Below are positions 48,249 to 60,120 of a stretch of 64,000 nt of DNA, in pieces. Source of the stretch: Bimastos eiseni (lineage: Eukaryota; Annelida; Clitellata; Crassiclitellata; Lumbricidae). The DNA lies in assembly GCA_959347315.1 (NCBI GenBank), contig OY365806.1:35627764-35691763 (forward strand), written 5' to 3'. A program made the position numbers and the translations under genes. The notes beneath the pieces are model-generated. The model was not told where the DNA came from, did no database searches, and saw only the letters and a list, made by a program, of their open reading frames with translations. Position 1 is the first letter of the stretch, and every line of letters begins with the position of its first letter.

Positions 48249-51200
48249 CTACAAAATACGACACAAGGACCACTAATACAGACTTGAAGAATACGGAAAA
48301 GGAAGATGACACGTAGATTGGCCTAGTGTTAAGCAAGTCAATGCTAGGAGAGCTTCAAGTCGGATAGGGCTTAGATATATCTTAAACCCTATTCGACTTG
48401 ATACTTCACTTGGATATATGTATAAAATGTTGTAATAATTATAAAGTAAGTTAAGGCAAGTTTATCACACGTTGCAATTGATTGTTCAAAGCAAGTTGAA
48501 GTAGTTCAGGTATCAAGGAATATCAAGAATAGCCGGATACAGTTTTACTGGAGATTGAAACTATTACATTCACCTCATTAGCACTCTGTTACTTTATAGT
48601 GTTAGAAATACTTGCTCATATTCAGACTGTACCTAATCACATCCCATTGCAACATATTGGATTGCCTATAGCTTTGCGTCGGCTTTGATTAGATTGCTGT
48701 ACATGGTTACCTGTATGTTGCTGCAGTTGAATAGGAAGGTCTCCTTGCGTAGCCCAGGTTTCTTGAAGATCTCGAAAAGGTTCCACTTGAGTTCCCGTTC
48801 TCCGATGATGATTGAAAACTTGGGGCAGATCGATGGAGCTTTGAGGTGGCCGTAAACGACCCCCTGGACGATCGTGTTCCTGTCGAGGTACCTATTGTTC
48901 CGCTTCAAGTACTCGTAGACGCACTGAGCACCGTGCCGCCCAAGTAGCTCCATCGGTAAACCCTCAGGCATCAAAGCCAACTGGTATTCGAAAGATCGAG
49001 ACAGTTCGTTGGCTGCTTCCATCGCCAGGCAAGCCAGTATCTAGAGAGAATGCAATCAAACGCAGTTAGACATTGTTTAAGCTTTCCATATTCCGTTACA
49101 TTACTGTTCAGATACTTAAATACAAGTGTAATTATGTATGGTGTAAAGCAATGTCTGTTCATTGATGCAGATAACACCCACAACCTCAATTATGCAAAGC
49201 AAAGATCATCATCATCGTCGTCACCAAAAATGCATCACACACCAATGGCCGTAAGCTGTTCATATGGTCAGTAAATCTCTGCTCCAATCATTGCAAATAA
49301 GCATGTATTGCTTATAATAACTAATCCTTCTTAGCTTCTTCTTTAAGTTTAATCTTCTAAATCCCGAGATAGTCATTTAGACCATTCCACGTTTATACAG
49401 ATTTTGAACTGAAATGTTCCGATGTGGTCTTTTAATTAAATAATTTGTATCTGAGGTATTTGTGCTATTAGTTAGTTAGCTATTTATATTATTACATAAA
49501 TATTTTAGTTGCATGTTTCAAATAGTTTGAATCTGTGGTTTTGGTGTTGCTTCAAATTATACGTCCCAGTGGATCGTCTCCTCTCCGCCGATGACCTTAT
49601 GCACTCTAAATTCTTTACCGGTCATTCTCTACAATGTTGTCAGTCCATCACTGCTATTCAGCATAATGTATTCATTGCTCAGACGAATATTATTTTGATA
49701 GCCCACAACTGCTCTGGCAGCGTCTGTTCTGTGTTATGGTACACATCTGGAATCTACGCATAGATGCAATATTCCAAATGTGGCCCCAACAGTGAGCTGT
49801 GCAATCTAAGTATTGTACATTTGTCTCTGCTTACTATTCTCCTCTTGATCACCCATACGATCGCCTCAAAGGTTTCACATGTTCACGCATAATTACTTCG
49901 AAATGTCTCCATTCTTCAGTCATTGTCAAAATCCTATTACCAAAATCCTAATATCAAAATCCTAATATCAAAACCTATATCTAGAGCTCCATGTTAAAAC
50001 TCCTTCTTCGTTTCTCCTTTCCATTATGCATCAATTGGCACTTTCCAGATTAAAAGGCATTTGCCAGTCCAGTGACCATTTCGCATTGTGATTTGGTAAT
50101 CTCGAAGTAGATCCATAGACCTATCATCTTCATCAGGCATGGACTGCTGCGCATATCCTGTAGCCTATACATGTATTTATATGAGCATATTTATATTTAC
50201 ATGCGCATATCATATAACATCATGCCGATTGAAATGCTCCATTGCGTCATCTGTTCATAATTTTATGCTCTCGACCGCCTTCGACAACACTGTTAAAACC
50301 TAAGTAAACAATGGCACAAAACGTGCAAATCACATTCGCAGAACCAGCTACAGGCGACATAGGCAACCGCCTAGGGCGCCAAATTCTAGGAAGCGCCAAA
50401 TTCTAGGAAAACGGTTTTTTTTAGGAAAACAATTTTTTGATAATACAAAAAAACAATGATTCAATTAGTTATTCAAATATAATTCAAGAATCATTCAAGT
50501 TCCAACAACAATATTCAGTCCCCTAACACCTTAAACCGATTTACAACCCAGATCTTTTATCAGTGTAGGCCTACGCACCTGCTTTGCGACATCGATCTGC
50601 GCCGTAGAGTCCGTGATATTCTCGCACCTGATGCGTTTAACCTCGTTGAAAAGAACTTGAGGAATCGTAAGAGCATATTCCACCGGATCCTCGTTGACCA
50701 TTTCGTCTAGATTAGCTGGTACTTCGTCTGACTGTAGGTACTGCCAAAGCGTCACCTGTTGATTGGCGCGATGTGGGCGAATGGCAATTGACAGGAGAGA
50801 CATCTGAACGGCTTCTGTGAGTCCAGATCCAAATATTTCGGTCAGATTTCGCACAAATGTCGATTCGAAGATGCCCAGTTTCCGTTTGATTGTAGTTGAA
50901 TCCGGAAAGTCTTCTGGATGGACTGCGAAAATAAATCAGTTAATCAGGAAATAAATAAACGTAGGCGACAATTAAATCAATAAACGAATTAGTAGAAATG
51001 CGTAGACACAATATGTGATAAGTGTACGTAAGTATGCATTATGTACTGATACGTACAAAAGTAGCAAAACCAAATTGCTTACATGTATTTCCTAGCTTCG
51101 GATATTTGGATTGTTGTAATAACTGTAGCGTCGATAGTTGCAGCGTAAGACAAGGGGAAGACAAGACCTTTAACTTAGCAGCCAATGCTAAGTTAAAGGT

Positions 51201-53913
51201 AAGACAGGCAGGCGGTTAATACGCCGATGTGAGTTCGTCTCCAATTTGCAATTGTATGAAATAAAGGTGACAGATCCAAGATTTTAAGTCAGAGAAAGAG
51301 AAGCAAAAGGGCAGCAAAAGAAACCAAATGTATGTAAAGATGTTCAGTTTGGGTGGATTGCCCATCCCTGTCACCCCATTCTGAATTAAACGCTGGGTAT
51401 AGCCTACGTTTCTCAGACATGTGATTAGCAGATGATAATTCTGTTCAATGGCGTAGGACGATTGTTCTATTGTCTAAAATACTGCAATTGTCTCTCAATG
51501 ACAGAACATCCTCATTAGTAATGCACTAACACAATCAACGTGCATAACGTGCAGTTGTAATGAGAATAGGAGCAGAGCATGGGGTCCATTTCGAGTTGTT
51601 GAGCTGATACCGTTGAAATGACCTCTGCTTTGACTAAGGGTCAGCTAAGGGTCACCGGTCTTCGTGCGGGTCGATAATCTTCAGAAAGGAGGGCAGCACC
51701 TGATCTTAGATCTCGTTAATCCCTAGATGGCCTCAGTTTCTGCTTTAGCATATAACCAGTCGCAAACCTGCCAACATGCCCGCATGAGTCCATAGTTTTA
51801 AAGGGCTCACATGAGACCTTTATTTCTGTAGGAGACCCTTATACGGCATATGTACAGCACTAGCCAATAGTCCATGGGCTGAGTAATGCGTGTGATGGTC
51901 ATGCTTAAAATCAACGATATCAATAAAGTTTATGACCAGAGTTTAACATCACCAGTCGCGTGCGCACTTCTAAAAATGAATGAATGATTGAATGGATGGA
52001 TGCTTGACGAAATTAATTATCAATGAATGAAAGCCTGTGTTCAATTTAGTTTATCTGTCTTGCCCTATTTTTCCAAGATTCTTGAAAAAGTCATGTATGA
52101 AAGGCTTTACAGCTATGTGATAAAAATGAACATCTTATATTCTCAACAGCACGGCTTTCAGTCAGGTCACTCAATTGATATGGCACTTTTGGATATGCAG
52201 GACAGAGTATCTCATGCTATTGATGCCAATAAATATTCTATTGGAGTTTTCTTTGACATGGCAAAAGCGTTTGACACTGTTGATGATACTATATTATTAA
52301 AAACTTGAAAATTATGGCATAGGTGCCACGTCTCTCCGATGGTTTTATAACTACCTGGACCAGAGACAGCAGCAGGTTATAATGGAATGGACTGTTGTCT
52401 AAACTCAAACTTATTCATTATGGAGTCCCCCAAGAATCCACTCTTGGTCCTTTACTTTTCCTACTCTATATTAATGACATTCCTAGCTCGTCCTCTTTAC
52501 TTCACTTTTTACTATTTGCAGATGATACTAACGTATTTTAATCCCAAAATCTCTTGACAGAGTGAACTCTCTGAACTCTGAACTCACAGCTATCTGAACT
52601 AAAAGCAATCAGAGCCAATAAATTATCGCTTAATTTGTCCAAAACTAATTTCAGTACCGTTCACTCAAATAGAAAATTGGTACATATTCAAAACTGTACT
52701 ATATCTATTGATGGCAAGCTTATTCTGCAATTTAAATCTACTAAATTTCTTGGTGTGTACATTGATGAACACATAACTGGGAATGACCAGTTGACCGTGC
52801 ACATAGCTCACAAATCCAATAAACTTGCTAAGAATGTTGGAATATTATCTCGGATATCCTACTTGCTACCAAGAAATATTTTCTGTCAATTTGTTTGTAT
52901 TTTAAATGTTTTTTCTTATATTTCCCGTTTAGTTTCATTTATCTGTGTTTACGTTTGCTGTTTGACAATAACTGTATATGTTGCATTCTAGATGAAGCAA
53001 CACTGTCCTCGACTAGTTCTAGTTTAGTTTCAGTGTTGCTCACCTTGCTTCTAGTTAAGAGTTCCTTAGTTAAGATTTATGCTAGTACAATTCCCTTTTC
53101 TGGATGTAAACAGCCGCTTTTATTTTTGATTCTGAAGTTACTATTTCTACTTTATTTGCCTTTATGTTTCGGATTACTTAGGTGGCCCTACTTAGCGGGA
53201 CCATTGTCCTTTCTGGGTCTCCTGTTGTTGGCAACTTGTTGCTGATTGACGAATATTAATTGTTATTTTACATTTTGTTTTCAATAGCTACAATAAAATG
53301 AATTGAATTGAATTGAATAGTTGAGTTTACCCTTGTATCCTATGCTCGCCATACTGGACGTGCTCAGCGTTCTCTTCGGGACCTTCGCGTCCCCGAGGCT
53401 ACCTCCACCCCCGCACCCTCCTCCGATCGTCAGCCTTCGTTGGACCCCTCCCTCTGAAGCCCTCTCATTCGGCAGTGTCCCGTTGCTTTGGCCAGGCTGA
53501 GTCCCTGGTGGCATCGAATGGCGATTCCGTCCGAAGCTCCTCGGCAGGGTCTGTGACTTGTCCGGAGCACCTCCCTTCTGTCGGGCCAGGTTCCCCGTGC
53601 TTCTCCGGTAGACGCGAATGTCTGGTTCTGGTTCTGCCAGGACGCACGCCCGCTTTTTGTCGCCTCCTGTCTCGGCCGCCACATTTGAGTAGGATCGGTA
53701 GATGGTGACGTCAACGCCGCAGGCATCGTCGAACTTGTAGGGCACTGCGCCCGATAGGTCAGGACATGAGATGACCTTTTTCTCACGGGTCGTGGCCGAG
53801 TTGGAGGTCAATGACGCGGAACCGTTCTTCTTCGGACGGCGTTTCACCTCCGACTTCTTTGACCCTCCGTCCGTCAAGGACGTTTTGTGTCGCGACCCGA
53901 CCTTATTTCCCAT
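47259..53913 (-). CDS. Gene 2: uncharacterised protein, four coding exons, 748 residues
   Basis: Minus-strand exons 53,913-53,331, 50,922-50,579, 49,040-48,711 and 48,248-47,259 join with matching phases (1,0,0) and strong GT-AG sites into a 2,247-base frame. The N-terminus MGNKVGSRHKTSL fits an N-myristoylation site followed by a polybasic region. Residues 1-194 are Ser/Gly/Arg-rich and probably disordered. About 195-530 look folded (alternating helices and strands, FESTFVRNLTEIFG, KWNLFEIFKKPG, GLLVDWDFASSCYRL), and the C-terminal 200 are Ser/Thr/Pro-rich. I do not recognise the family. A membrane-attached adaptor is one guess from the N-terminus only. Confidence 0.75.
48249..48710 (-). other. 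gene 2 intron 3
   Basis: AT-rich, no repeat recognised. Confidence 0.6.
48711..49040 (-). CDS. Gene 2 exon 3
   Basis: Acceptor GCATTCTCTCTAG|ATA, donor ATACAG|GTAACC, phase 0 at both ends (110 codons). Contains LLGRHGAQCVYEYLKRNN and KWNLFEIFKKPGLRKETF. Confidence 0.8.
49041..50578 (-). other. gene 2 intron 2
   Basis: No gene. GCGCCAAATTCTAGGAA is duplicated at about 50,376-50,410, next to GGCAACCGCCTAGGGCGCC, which looks like the end of a small DNA element, but I could not define it. Confidence 0.5.
50579..50922 (-). CDS. Gene 2 exon 2
   Basis: Acceptor TTATTTTCGCAG|TC, donor AAGCAG|GTGCGT, entering in phase 1 and leaving in phase 0. Encodes a mainly helical segment with FVRNLTEIFGSGLTEAVQM and EYALTIPQVLFNEVKRI. 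Confidence 0.8.
50923..52024 (-). other. gene 2 intron 1, part without element
   Basis: Nothing recognisable except GAATGAAT-like simple sequence near 51,976, just before the LINE. Confidence 0.5.
52025..53320 (+). mobile_element. LINE relic in gene 2 intron 1, antisense to the gene
   Basis: Plus-strand translation shows reverse-transcriptase motifs: LPYFSKILEKVMYERLYSY, then QHGFQSGHSIDMALLDMQDR, then FFDMAKAFDTVDDTILL, and across frameshifts GVPQESTLGPLLFLLYINDI and FADDTNVF (about 52,515). A 3' region follows and ends in AATAAAATGAATTGAATTG with an AATTG-type tail at 53,299-53,320. It is 5'-truncated and broken by stops. Confidence 0.75.
53331..53913 (-). CDS. Gene 2 exon 1: start codon and basic, Ser-rich N-terminus
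   Basis: The ATG at 53,913 is the first in frame, and the frame upstream of it lacks another ATG. A good acceptor (TTCTGTGCTGTAG) ends at 53,922, eight bases before the ATG, so a 5' non-coding exon probably lies further right. The donor is CAAGG|GTAAAC in phase 1. The exon has a GGGCGGGG glycine patch and several RRS/RRxT kinase-type sites. Confidence 0.7.
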
Positions 53914-53921
53914 CGTTAAGC

Positions 53922-54263
53922 CTACAGCACAGAACAATTGATCGTTATCGTTTCTGCAATCTAGGTCATTATAGATGTAATGAAAGCAGGCAGAAGATTA
54001 GACTGTAACATGAGTAAATAGAGAATAATAGGATCAGGTAGAATACCATTGGATATGATGGATAGAATAAGATAGCGTAGAATAGAATACGACAAGATTT
54101 GATGCAACCTTTTTGGATGTTAATTTGGTGGAATGGAACGACATAGGCAGTGCCATAATAATGATATTGTCATAATTATGTCAATGACGAGACTGTTTGG
54201 GGCACCTGAGTTTGCGCGCATATGTATGTCTAAAAACTGTTCTGGACATTGGACGGGTTCAGC
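53922..54263. other. upstream flank of gene 2 exon 1
   Basis: Would contain the intron before exon 1 if the acceptor at 53,922 is used. No non-coding exon or promoter can be picked. Confidence 0.4.
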
Positions 54264-54350
54264 GTCAATCAATCAATCAATCAATCAATGTCAATTTTAT
54301 ATAGCGCCCCTTCAAAGTATCTACTCAGAGGCGTGAAGGGCATGAGGTGG
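54264..54350 (-). mobile_element. LINE 3' end, minus strand
   Basis: TCAATCAATCAATCAATCAA then TTTTATATAGCGCCCCTTCAA, i.e. the TATAGCGCCCCTTC family 3' end with a TTGA-type tail on the minus strand. Confidence 0.6.
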
Positions 54351-54654
54351 AATGAGACGCAAAGAGTTGAGATGAGACTCCTAGTTTCTGAAGGACGATT
54401 AGGGTAAATAGGTTGAATGAAAAACGGAAGTTGATCTGACAAAATCCCTTTCACTGCAGGTGAGTCGTGGACTCTGGACTATTTAGCCTCCTCGGTTAGA
54501 GTTCACCTCGCCCCTTCCGCTAAATAAGTGTTCTTTCAATATTTAGATAAGGGTGAGGGCAGAGGTTGAAAGGGTTTTGTAACGATGTCTTCTTAGGCCG
54601 TGTGATAAGGCGTGGCCACGTGGGGAGTTTGGGGGAGATTGGCTTTGATGAGTA

Positions 54655-54711
54655 ATTATTTTGAGTTAAATTATTTTTGATAATATCAAACCTAATTTAA
54701 CTCAAAATAAT
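54655..54711. repeat. perfect 19-bp-arm inverted repeat
   Basis: ATTATTTTGAGTTAAATTA (54,655-54,673) and its exact complement (54,693-54,711). The loop contains a second small palindrome TTGATAATATCAA. Confidence 0.9.
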
Positions 54712-54734
54712 AAGTCATGTATAAAATCAATTTG

Positions 54735-54775
54735 TTAACTTTGGTTTAATAATATTTTTATTAAACCAAAGTTAA
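54735..54775. repeat. perfect 17-bp-arm inverted repeat
   Basis: TTAACTTTGGTTTAATA (54,735-54,751) and its exact complement (54,759-54,775) with a 7-base loop, 23 bases after the previous hairpin. Confidence 0.9.
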
Positions 54776-57480
54776 GGTAAAGATTTTCATCTTAGGGATT
54801 ATCAACTCACTTGTTAACCAATGGTTGACGAACTGTGTGATGTCATCGTGAGAGTCTTAGTAATTGTTCGTCCCTCAGCTACACACCATCTCCCACGTCC
54901 AACGCAAACACACAGATTCACAATTTGATCAACACACGCACACACACTGGCACAGACCACACAGACACGCAAACATGTACACACGCACACACCTACACAC
55001 ACAAAACCACAGCACATACACTACGTATGCCTACTCATTTGTTAGTCATGTTTAATTGTATGTTATACATAGCCATGGGACATGTATAATTTATGTAATG
55101 TGTGCATAGTACTGTATAGGGTCTACGTGCATATTATAAACACATATCAAGGTGTATTGTGTAATCTAGTGACTATGTTTGTATGTAAATAACTCTTCTG
55201 TTTATGTATGCGCGTTTGTGATTGTCGCTTCGTGGTCATGAGCTTGCTTTGTTGCATGACCACGTTGTATAAATAATATTTAAATAGCTAAAAATTCTCT
55301 GCACTAATGATGGCACAACACAGGGACCTTTACGCCTCTCCTTTGTTTTGTACATGCGTGGTGTACTTTGCATATATGCACTTTGTTTGCACAGGTGCCC
55401 TGTATACATGTACACGACCCCCCCCCCCCCACGGTCAAAGACCCCGAGACGATCTCTCAGTCCCTCTGTGGTGGCCTTTGCGCAATTCGCAGCCTTCAGG
55501 ATTCTCTGAAAGATTCGGTCTCAAAAAACGATGATATATTAATATGGCCTAATATCGTCTGTCAACCTATCCAGAGGCAATTAGGCATTTGCTAAGGTCT
55601 GTAGGCTCGTCTGGAAAGAGTTGTCAGTCATGCTCTGCTGATTCTCCTGAGAAAGAAGGAGAAAGTAGGCATTAGGTAACAAGCAGAGACATCATCATCA
55701 ATTCCTGCGCCAGCCTTTCGGCAGCAATGGGTGCGAAGAAATGACACTCAATGTCCTTGGTCATTTGTCAAGTCCAATGCCTCCTATCGTCAGTCCAAGT
55801 GATGTTATGAACTCATTAATATTAATGATCCATCCAGCGCAGAGTCTTGGTCTGCCGTTGTTTCTTTCTCTTTAGAATCTGCCACCCAGTGCATTGTGTG
55901 GGTCAACTGACTGGCGTTCTCGACACATGTTCAGACCATCGGATTCATCGTTGAACGACTTTGTCTATATAGCAGAGCAATTTGGTTACTGTGTCAACTT
56001 ATGTCATTGATACTTATCTTCTGTAGTCTTGAAAAGCCTGCGATCTTCTGCAGACAACTCAGTTCAATTGATGGGCAAGTGACAATGCTACCTTTGCACG
56101 GTTTGCATTGTCCAAAATTCCGGATCCGTATAGGAAAGCGGTTGTAACATCGTCTAGCCTATTTTATCTTTGTTTTCTTTGGTAATTCTCTGCATCTCCA
56201 TGTCCTTTCTTTTATCCCAAATGCTTGTGAAGTGCAACAGATTATCTCGTCGGTTGATGCCCTGTTTATCAGTATGGCGGCGCTATAGAGGTTTTTTTTA
56301 GTCAATTTGCATGTCTTTTCGCTGCTGTCATCTGCATTTATCAGTCCTTTGAGATACCGTAGACGAATTGTTCTGGTGAGCCAGTTCAATTTTGTCCGGT
56401 CTGCAATTTAAGATTGCTGTTTGGCTATATTTCCTCTATTTTCATAAGTTCTGGAACTTCGTCTGACATCCATTGGTCTTGCAGTTTCTCTTCCGATTAT
56501 GTCGTTGGTGGCTGTTATTACTTTCTTATGCCTGACCACGTGACTTCTATGTTGTCCTGATCGTTGAGCGAAGTTAAGTGTTCCTCTGCATCTCGTCTTC
56601 ATTCTTTTATCGGATGTCAGTTTCTGTCAGTTTCTTCGTATCGTACTTGATGTTCTCTGTCTACCAGATTCCTCTCCTCATTCTCGTTTGAAGTTGGCTA
56701 CTATTACTAGCTCGTGATTTGAACAGATTATTTGTGCCTCTCATCACAGTTGTGCTCCATTCCTTGTAAATGATGCAGAGGTAAAACCGGTTAATCCGAC
56801 ATGCGCAAAAACTGATTAGTGTACAGATAGAAACGGCAAGCAGCAAAGACACAGAATGAACATACATACACGCACACAGACATACTCGCACAAAGACAAA
56901 GAAACATGCAGAGAGGTGGAATAACATAATCACATAACGAGGCGGAAGGCACAGCAAAACACAGATTTGCACGCATAACAGAGTCAGAGAGAAGCAAATG
57001 AAGGGACATCGTGCAAACAAGACATGGATGACTGCTTTCTTTCAGACTAAAAGCGGCTTTCGCAACGTCCACGACGCTCTCCAACTAAATGTCGGTGCAC
57101 CGAGTAGGCCTTTCACCATGGTTGCGCAAATGAGAGAGAGAATATTGGAAAATTAGCGGAGAACAGGTGAACTATTTATTGGCGTATCCAAATGATCGCG
57201 GCGCACAGGTGAGCGATTGGCCTATGCAAACGAGCGTGACGAACAGACAGGTGAATGTGCTGCGGGAGATTTGGCACCGCACCATCAATTCCGGAAGAAC
57301 AGTACTGTAGGTGAGTCATCGGCAGTAACAATGCGAACTATGGATTGGCCGCTGGAAGCGATGCAATCGATTACACATTCGTCAGTGCCATATTCAAGTA
57401 GGACCACAATACGGTTTATTATAATTATTTTGGTGGCGTTAGGACATGTTGAATGTTGATAGCTCTGCAAAAATTTCAGT
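54776..57480. other. region without supported gene
   Basis: Contains CA-rich simple sequence at about 54,900-55,015 and a C13 run near 55,417-55,429. No coherent gene or element is recognised. Confidence 0.4.
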
Positions 57481-57499
57481 GTTCTGTAGCACAATAAAA

Positions 57500-57530
57500 T
57501 CCATCCGTCCGTCCATCCATCCATCCATCC
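57500..57530 (+). repeat. (CCAT)n microsatellite
   Basis: About eight CCAT/CCGT units. Confidence 0.9.
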
Positions 57531-57865
57531 ATCTGTTTTGCAATTTCTGTTCTGTACTATTCTTTCATTTTCTGTTAAGCTCTCTTTGTGTATTCAGTTT
57601 TAAGAATACATTCCGAGAAGTGTGTGGTGAAAATGTTCCATTAAAGGGCATGACACATCGGCGCATTTCTGTTCCAAGCTATAGAGTTCTGCCCGCACCG
57701 TAACAAATGTGAACAACCAGATGCTAAAGTTTCATGCAGCGAAGCTAATATAATTTATGACGAAAACTTCGAGTGCACAGGAAAGTAAAATAAATTCACC
57801 AAGAGAGCACTTCAAAGAATGAAATATCTTATGAAGTTATGCCAGCGACGGGGTTTAGATAAAAA

Positions 57866-58100
57866 TTACAATGTGATGTAATGTAATGAAGTGTAATAGG
57901 ATGTGATAATAAGTAATGTCATGATATGTAATGTGATGCAATACGATGCGATATAATGCGATGCAGTGTGATGCAATGTAATGAGATAGGACACAACAGC
58001 ATGTGTTGCAATGCGTAATGTGATGTAATGCGATGTGGTATGGACCCAGTGTAATGAATTTGATGGTAATTTATATAATGCGGTGTGTGATGTGATGCGC
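57866..58100 (+). repeat. degenerate ATGTGATGTA/ATGCGATGCA repeats
   Basis: Irregular 5- and 10-base units of TGTAATG, TGCGATG and GATGCAATG type. Confidence 0.75.
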
Positions 58101-59754
58101 TTTTAATACAACAATTTCACAGCGCCTTCTGCCTGCTATTGAAGACTCTGAAAGCTCTAACATCTGTAACACTTCCAGTTTGCTCTTAGGTTATCACCTC
58201 ACATGATGTCCTACAATCACTATCTTCCTATGACTTCATATCCAACAGTACACTTCTGTGTGGATGGCACGAAGGCCAGGCTCTCCAGTCAAAAAGTTCT
58301 GATTTTTTCTGTGGAATGCTAACACTGAAGAGGTTGTTTTCCCTCTGCACTAGAATAACAGAGGAGCAATACTCACCAGCAACTGTTTATTTATGGCGAT
58401 GACGAAAGTGCGGATGGATATTCGATGAAGAAGAGAGATTCCTACACCAAAGTCCACTGGTACCCTGTTTCTCTTGGGTTTCTGACTGACAGACAAATCC
58501 CGAAGGTTCTTGTTCCAGACCGAAATTCTTTGATTCCCGAGCTCAGAAAACTATGACACGTTTCTCGGAGGTCTACGTAAATGAATCTAGTTAGCTCTAA
58601 GCCAGTTAATAACTCTTGTTCATTCTTGTCTCAAATACTTATTCAGATTATTTCTGGTAAATAAACAAATTCCAATGGCTCTTGGCTAATAAACGACTGC
58701 TGTTGCCTTCGTGCTTATAAACGCTGTAAGTAAATCCTTCTGGCTTCTGGCTGATAAACCGATTCTGTTCCTGGTTGGCTAGCAGATAACTAAATCCAGA
58801 AGACAAAAAGCAGGAACGTTGCCAGCAGCCAGACAGACGTCTTATATGACTTTCCTATCGAGTCGACTCAGCGCAACCATCGCAACACTGTTTCAGCATC
58901 TTGTTTCAATTTAGCGCCATCTGCGCCGTTTATACGTAGTTTATAATTAACATAGTTCTCAGTCGATGATTAGAAACACCATCTATGATCGTCAGCTTCC
59001 AATGTTTACAGAATTCTTATAAACAGCCTTGATGAACATGACAAAACATGGCTAAACGCCAACACGGTGAATTAATAAACACGGTCCACATCGATTTAAT
59101 GAGTGCATCAATAATGAATAAACAATTATAAACAACCGGTTCGTAGCACGCTACGGACGAACAACGGTCGAAGAATAATTGTAGACTGCACGGTTTGTGT
59201 GGACTATAGGCGCATGCATGCGCGACCGTAACCGCCGACTGTTTACCTGTACGCTTACCTGGATTGCAAGCGAAAAGGGCCGTGTAGGCAGGTAGGTTGG
59301 TTGGTAAGACGGGCCAGCCTATTGCCTATTGCAGTCAACTCGTGGGATTCAGCTGCAAGGCTTGAAGCACTCGTGCAGACGGGTCAGGTCGATTGAAGAG
59401 AGGCACAGAGAAGCACATGACACAAGAGGCACAGAGACACAGTGACATATATAGACGTGCAGGTAGAGGGACACAGGGGCAGATGTCACAGGCAACAGAC
59501 GGCGGTTCACTCAAATTTGCACGTCATGTGTACCTTATGAGATAAGGCAATCGCAATGGGTACGGTAAGAGTTCAGTTCTGTCTGGTGTACGTTTTGTCG
59601 GTTTGTGTTACATGAGTGAGTGTCTTCTCCGTTCAATAAGTCCAAAATCAAAAAAAGACCAAAACTAGCAACGATGCTACTAAACTTGGTGCCAAGTGAG
59701 CTAACTGCAAAATATATAGGAATATTATAACGATATGCTGTATGTATGCATTCA
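58101..59754. other. region without supported gene
   Basis: One minus-strand stretch at about 58,367-58,560 is open and ends in a donor-like CTG|GTGAGT; see findings. Otherwise nothing is recognised. Confidence 0.4.
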
Positions 59755-59900
59755 TGTAGGTATCATTCATTCATTCATTCATTCATTCATTCATTCATTC
59801 ATTCATTCATTCATTCATTCATTCATTCATTCATTCATTCATTCATTCATTCATTATGAGCAGTTATATAGCGCCACTTCAAGAATTCATGTATGTATTC
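59755..59900 (-). mobile_element. LINE 3' end with long (ATGA)n tail, minus strand
   Basis: About 23 TCAT units (59,763-59,855) followed by ATGAGCAGTTATATAGCGCC, the 3' end of the same LINE family as at 59,950 read backwards. Confidence 0.65.
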
Positions 59901-59949
59901 ATGTATGTGTGTTAATGTATGTGTGCATGCTTGAGCATATGTATGTACG

Positions 59950-60120
59950 AATCATTCATTCATTATGAGCAGTTATATAGCGCCCTTTCAGGAAACCTAC
60001 TCAGGGTCGCTCCCATCCCAGCCACACTAAAGAAAAATGTCTTGAGCGACTTGTAAAAACTTGACAGTTGGGCCACGAGCAATGAGTATAATTGAGCAGG
60101 AAACCTAATGAGTATTGAAG
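59950..60120 (-). mobile_element. LINE 3' end, minus strand, longer copy
   Basis: ATTCATTCATTATGAGCAG and TATATAGCGCCC again, extending to a segment whose minus-strand reading (AAACATTTTTC..GGGAGCGACC region) parallels the LINE C-terminus at 6,462-6,500 (KTFLFS..WERP). Confidence 0.6.
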
